From Ancylostoma caninum (taxonomy: Eukaryota; Nematoda; Chromadorea; Rhabditida; Ancylostomatidae), in the NCBI GenBank assembly GCA_037903475.1, contig JBAJFG010000126.1, positions 682,001 through 746,000 of the forward strand: a stretch of DNA of 64,000 nucleotides, written 5' to 3'. The notes under the pieces are model-generated. The model was not told where the DNA came from. It saw nothing but the letters and a program-made list of their open reading frames with translations, and searched no databases. Every line of letters begins with the position of its first letter. The first letter of the stretch is position 1. This document shows positions 59,813 through 64,000 of this stretch, in pieces. The position numbers were made by a program, and so were the translations under genes.

Positions 59813-60013
59813 CTACCAACGTAATGAATCGCAATTGTTCAAAAGAGTAATCGCAAAACCCGTGAATTCACGAATTTGGTCATCTTTGGTGTATATCAAA
59901 GATCCAATTTTGAATTTCGTCCAATAAGCACTCAACTGTCCTATGAGAGCTGAGCCCACAAAAGAGAACAAAGCACTCGTCAGCTGGTACGCATACACTC
60001 GGCGTAAGCGCAT
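59813..60013 (-). CDS. Possible 3'-terminal exon, product unknown
   Basis: The frame reads like real protein: VYAYQLTSALFSFVGSALIG forms a membrane-like or helical stretch, followed by a charged segment (DDQIREFTGFAITLLNN) and TAG. The upstream edge is unclear; an AG in TTTCACAAAG could be an acceptor. A minus-strand AATAAA lies 80 bp downstream. A second frame over the same bases is also open, which weakens the case. It could belong with the exon at 61676-61443, but the phase of the candidate acceptor does not match directly. Confidence 0.25.
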   Translation of the reverse strand: MRLRRVYAYQLTSALFSFVGSALIGQLSAYWTKFKIGSLIYTKDDQIREFTGFAITLLNNCDSLRW

Positions 60014-60147
60014 AAGAACTTTGTGAAACTGTCTCGTTTCGAATATTTACTTTGTCACAAAAGCGCAAGTACACATCCCACACATCCATGCGGCATACGT
60101 CTGTGAGAAAAAAAAGGTTGTGACAGGCTAATTGCGAAGAGGGAACA

Positions 60148-60635
60148 TTAACACATTCGCCACCTTACGCTCTTGGCATGGTGTGTCACATGGGACACAC
60201 GCGCTGTTGCACAAGTGGGACCCGTGCTCAAACGCTTGAGCACGTGGTCCGCATAATACACCGAATTTGCACGTCTGAGCCCGGTTGTTTTCTCTTTTGT
60301 GGTCGTAAAGAGTGTTTCCAAATGTTTGTCGTCCATTCACTTGATACTGACTGTAGTTTCTTTTTCATATGTATCGTCTTCTCTTGTTTATGTTTCAACG
60401 ACATATTAAAAAAAAGTTTGAGGGAAGTTATGTTCTGCCCAGTGCATGTGCAGAAAGCTTGAATATTTGTTATGTAGTACCACATAGAAGTTTGCTAATA
60501 ATGTCTACTTCACAGAAATATAACTTTGAAAAGAGCGTTCTCACCCGCAGCGTGCTCACCCGGATGAGCACGCGCTCCCATGCGTCGCAGAGTGTGTGTG
60601 TCAACCGGTTGAGCACATTGTCGCGAAGGTGTTAA
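60148..60635. mobile_element. TTAA-ended MITE with TTAACACNTTCGC termini (488 bp)
   Basis: TTAACACATTCGCCACCTTA at the left mirrors the right end, whose reverse complement starts TTAACACCTTCGCGACAATG. Inside, several GTGCTCA and TGAGCACG motifs are arranged as subterminal inverted repeats. No transposase was found. TTAA ends suggest piggyBac-like mobility (inference). Confidence 0.75.
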
Positions 60636-61442
60636 TCTGCTCCCTCTTGCAATTCAAAGAACATATTAATGCTTTAGAACAACTAAAAATGCTGCAGGAT
60701 TAGTAGTGCAATACAGCCCATTGCGATAGATGCCCAATTTGCAAGTGACGCTCCATCATTTCCACCACTTGCAGTAATTTTAATCTCTCGCTAAATGACC
60801 TGATCGCGTGGTAGAGAGAAAGAGTGGAGCAGGAAACAGTGAGTAAGAGCAATAAATTATCCCTCATCTTATCAAGAATTCTTTCGCAAAATGCGATAAT
60901 CACTTGTAAACACAACAACACCGAGAAAAAAACCTCATCAGAGCATATTTAATCAATAGTCACGTTCTACTATGAAACAAAGGTCTGGTATTAGCTGCTC
61001 CATAAATAATGGAGTTCTAGTCAACAGAGAGCAGCCGCTCACTACTTTGTTTGCACAGAAGTAACGTTGGACATCGGAAACCTACGGATTATTTTAATTT
61101 TTGCGTGTGAGTGATGGAGAGAGGCGCATACTTGGAATGCATCCTCAAATTTGCACAAAAAATTCCACCACGCAAATAAATGGAGAGCCGGAAAACAGCG
61201 GGTTTTCAGGAAAGATTTTTCGATGTTTATTTTATCATTATTTATTACATGCGCAGAAACATGTGAATGTGAAATAGATAAAACAACCATGTGACACACA
61301 AGCCAAGATCAAATGGGAACAACCGTAACTAACAACCGTAAAAAAACTATTTAAAGACAACGAGAGGAGAAATGAGGTAAAACTGGTATTATTCAATCTT
61401 TCGGATAGGATTGGAGGTGCAGCGAAACAGATGGTTACTTAC
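60636..61442. other. No exon placed with confidence
   Basis: A minus-strand ORF at 60921-60700 has a hydrophobic segment (DNLLLLLTVSCSTLSLY), but no acceptor in the required phase connects it to the exon ending at 61443. It could be an exon with a missed boundary. Confidence 0.3.
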
Positions 61443-61676
61443 TAACAAGATGAAAAGTTCACAACGGTTAGCAAATGGTCTTGCCGTAAATTTCGAGCGC
61501 AATGGTTCCATATCATCCTCTGACAAGTAAAAGTCAGCGCTGATAGATGGCTCGACGTTCGATACACCTTGATCACCTGGTTGATGACTGCCTTCAATGT
61601 AGTTATATGTGGACCATTTTGTCCTTGGTCCGCTAATTACGGTAAGACCGACTGCTAAGCGATCTGAACTTATCAT
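61443..61676 (-). CDS. Candidate first coding exon, product unknown
   Basis: An ATG at 61676 opens 78 codons of well-balanced, protein-like sequence (SGPRTKWSTYNYIEGSHQPG, then SADFYLSEDDMEPLRSKF). It ends in CELFILL exactly at a strong donor (GTAAGT, 61442-61437) in phase 0. Without splicing the frame continues 17 codons to a stop (95 residues). The run into FILL at the exon end could be the start of a membrane helix. I do not recognise it, and no next exon was found with certainty. Confidence 0.4.
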
Positions 61677-62924
61677 TTTGTTAGTTATAGTACTTCTTTC
61701 ATTCCATTAATCCTTTGCACTTCATGAATACTGGGACATTGTATTTCTATCTTTATTTTACTCGCGTTGTGTTCCTGGCACACCTTTCAATGTAACGGGG
61801 GCAGCAGTGATGGGCTTAGAATATCATGAATTTTTAGATACTCACTGTAGTCCTGAGATGATCTCAATACTTCTCCTTTGGCAGTGAGTACAATGGGTGA
61901 AAACAGCCACACTTAAATGATTGAATGGAATTGCATGTATTATGGATATTTCATTAAGAACTGGAGCAGATATGAAAACTAATTAAATGAACGACTGGTG
62001 GAAATCTTACTCTGTGCTCAGTAAAAGTGCATTCAAATAAACAAATAAATGAGTAATGAAGATTGAAAAATTGTTTGAAGACCACGCGGAAGAGATTGAA
62101 ACGGTAGAAAAAGCATCACCATAGGGAACGTTCGGGGAAGAAAGGATCAATTCACAGGGCAGAACCTATACGAATATAGGTGGTTCAGAAAGGAGTCGGT
62201 ATTGGTGCATTTACAGACTGAAGGTAGGCTTTGCGGTTGTGCACTACCAAGCATACTTGATATTGATTGAAAACGACCGCGTATCAATCCATCAACTTTC
62301 CACCAGTACCGACTACCGGTTGAATGAACTGTATTTTTCCGAGATCCGAGAGCCAAAATACTCATTTTTCTTCATCCTTCACAGCACCAGAAATCAAGAA
62401 AACAATAAGTTAGCTAGGAGAAATTGTCAGTCTGAACAAGTTGAATTGAGATAAGGGGATATGTTTCTCTAGACGAGTCGATTCGTGAGAAATGCCGTCG
62501 GTGATTCTAGCATACAGTCATCAATGTTTTTCCATGTTGTTTGCGATCTCCTTTTTTCTTTTTCTTCCTGGACATTAATCTTGTCATGTGGTGTTCCTAG
62601 GACCTTACGATAGTTAAACAACTTGTTTGTTTGTTGGTGTCACTCGTCTGCAACCTTTTGTTCACCCACTTTGTTCACAAAAAACCACGCAGTGAGGTAT
62701 GAGCAGTTTGTGTTAATGTGTCACTGCGGCGAAGCACAAATACAGATCTCTCATCCTTATTGCCTTTCCTTTCAATGTTTCTTGTTGAGTTTCATCAACA
62801 AGAAGTAAAAAGTGCAGTACATTGGCCGGACGACTTCGGCCTGCACCCTAATTTCCAGTGGTAGTCATCTGGTGTGCTTCTCCGATAGGAAAAGTCGGAA
62901 AATTAATTTAAAAATTCAAAATAA
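61677..62924. other. No gene recognised
   Basis: Overlapping ORFs of about 70 codons on opposite strands at 62147-62454 have no recognised product. The region may hold the promoter of the minus-strand candidate exon. Confidence 0.35.
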
Positions 62925-63100
62925 GGATAATTTACACTAGTTGCGTGCGTCAGTCGCGCGTCAGGCGAACACCTCCATTTGCAAAAGATTTTCCTTGAAG
63001 ACCGATCAACGCGGCATGTACATCCCTAATGAAAAGAATGCGCAGCCGTCACGATGGCGTAAACGTATGCGTCTGGGCTGCGTCAGCGATGCGACAGACT
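62925..63100. mobile_element. Truncated copy of the TAATTTACACCAG-type MITE
   Basis: GGATAATTTACACTAGTTGC followed by GTGCGTCAG matches the left end of 31227-31663. CGGCATGTACATCC and AATGAAAAGAATG follow in order, then the interior jumps to GCGTCAGCGATGCGAC, which lies near the right end of the other copy. So this copy has an internal deletion and no clear right terminus. Confidence 0.7.
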
Positions 63101-64000
63101 GTATTCGTACTTACATCTCCCTCCCCCACATTTACCTCGTCCCTTCCCAGTAGGACTAGTATTCATAAAAGCCTGTGTAAAACAGTATAGCAAATCAACT
63201 TTTGCATGCTGCGTCTCCTTACATTACTTAGTCCATAGAATAGGCCAATCACGCTAACTATAGTTGATTTATGCCGTTAACGTCTCACGAATCCTAGTCC
63301 AGCTCTTCGAACAAAGAGTTTCTGCCGCACTACACCGAAATCTGTGGCTATCCCACCTCTAAAGAGGTTAAAAACAGGAAAGTTTACGGAAGCACAAGCT
63401 CCCCAGGATGTATCCTCTCTCGCAAAAAAAAAACTTGAAAACATAGTCCGATGCAAATAGATCTCAAATTTCTTATGCAAGTACAACTTTCAGAGAACGC
63501 TAGTGCAACGGGATACACGAGATGCGCGTACAACTCCCCGGAAACTTTGAAATCACCGCCTGACGTACTAGAAACTTGATACATCGAGCTAGTGAAACAG
63601 CAGTCCAAGAGCGTAACACAACTAAAATCAACAAAGTTCTGTTGAAAAGGTAGAGGTGGGCAATATGCCAACATTTTGCGAAGCCCCATCCTACATATGC
63701 TATAGCTACAAACTTCATGACGAGCAATTCCTTTCATGAAATGGCTGCCGTGAAATAGAAACTATTACGTATGTAGGTTGGTGTATAATTAATGCAGCTT
63801 CTTTCGCGACTGATTTTCTCGTTAAGAATTACATTTCTTGAACGATTTTTTCATGTGAATGATCCTCTTCTTTCAGTTAGTAACGGTGTTATCGAAAATC
63901 ATATCTATATACAACATCTCATCCTGTACCACTTCCAGAAAAGTTGGAATGCAGTACAGTCATTCTGTGATTTGAACGAAGTTTTAGCTGAAGAAAAATC
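63101..64000. other. No gene recognised
   Basis: Two overlapping minus-strand frames (63737-63384 and 63727-63500) are open and partly hydrophobic (TLLILVVLRSWTAVSLARC). Neither has clear splice sites or a recognised family. The window ends in AT-rich sequence. Confidence 0.3.

Noticed and set aside
1..64000. tRNA, 5S rRNA, spliced-leader RNA and U6 snRNA genes
   Set aside because: I looked for the tRNA B-box, the nematode SL1 leader and U6 core words on reading and found no convincing match. A covariance-model scan would be decisive.

Overview
The window looks like nuclear DNA from a parasitic nematode, most likely a strongylid of the hookworm type. It is AT-rich and gene-poor. Its one confidently assembled gene is cut into eight exons by introns of very unequal size (61 bp to about 1.9 kb). 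Much of the rest is built from small inverted-repeat DNA transposons. The nematode placement rests on the receptor family found here; the hookworm placement is inference. No bacterial operon, CRISPR array, tRNA or rRNA was seen.

The main gene lies on the minus strand at 7894-1413. It encodes a complete rhodopsin-class neuropeptide receptor of the FMRFamide/myosuppressin-receptor (dmsr-like) group. I rebuilt it exon by exon: all splice phases agree and all seven helices are present (371 residues, or 387 with an alternative last exon). Its introns carry a 416-bp TTAA-ended transposon and palindromic repeats.

Other coding candidates are weaker: a possible small secreted protein (9496-9817, minus), a three-exon Cys-containing unknown (37691-38561, plus), a first-exon-like ORF (61676-61443, minus) and a possible 3' exon with a downstream AATAAA (60013-59813, minus). 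A coding-like block at 12236-12586 and a short beta-propeller-like stretch near 39934-40049 are weaker still.

The repeats can be read in layers. (i) A pair of hAT-type non-autonomous elements (20756-21641 and, inverted, 55858-56770) have matching termini and perfect but different 8-bp target duplications. (ii) A large nested foldback lies at 24392-25739, with a second foldback directly beside it (25782-26221). (iii) A relic mariner/Tc1 element (53936-54488) keeps transposase C-terminal sequence. (iv) A Penelope-like retroelement tail has a hammerhead-like core (about 36900-37350, minus). (v) Several elements end in TTAA (6659-7074, 27067-27588, 43487-43879, 60148-60635). (vi) A nested nest of three families lies at 30061-32319. 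(vii) A dispersed palindromic family carries a GATTACCC-type core. The remaining stretches appear to be intergenic DNA or old, unclassifiable repeats.
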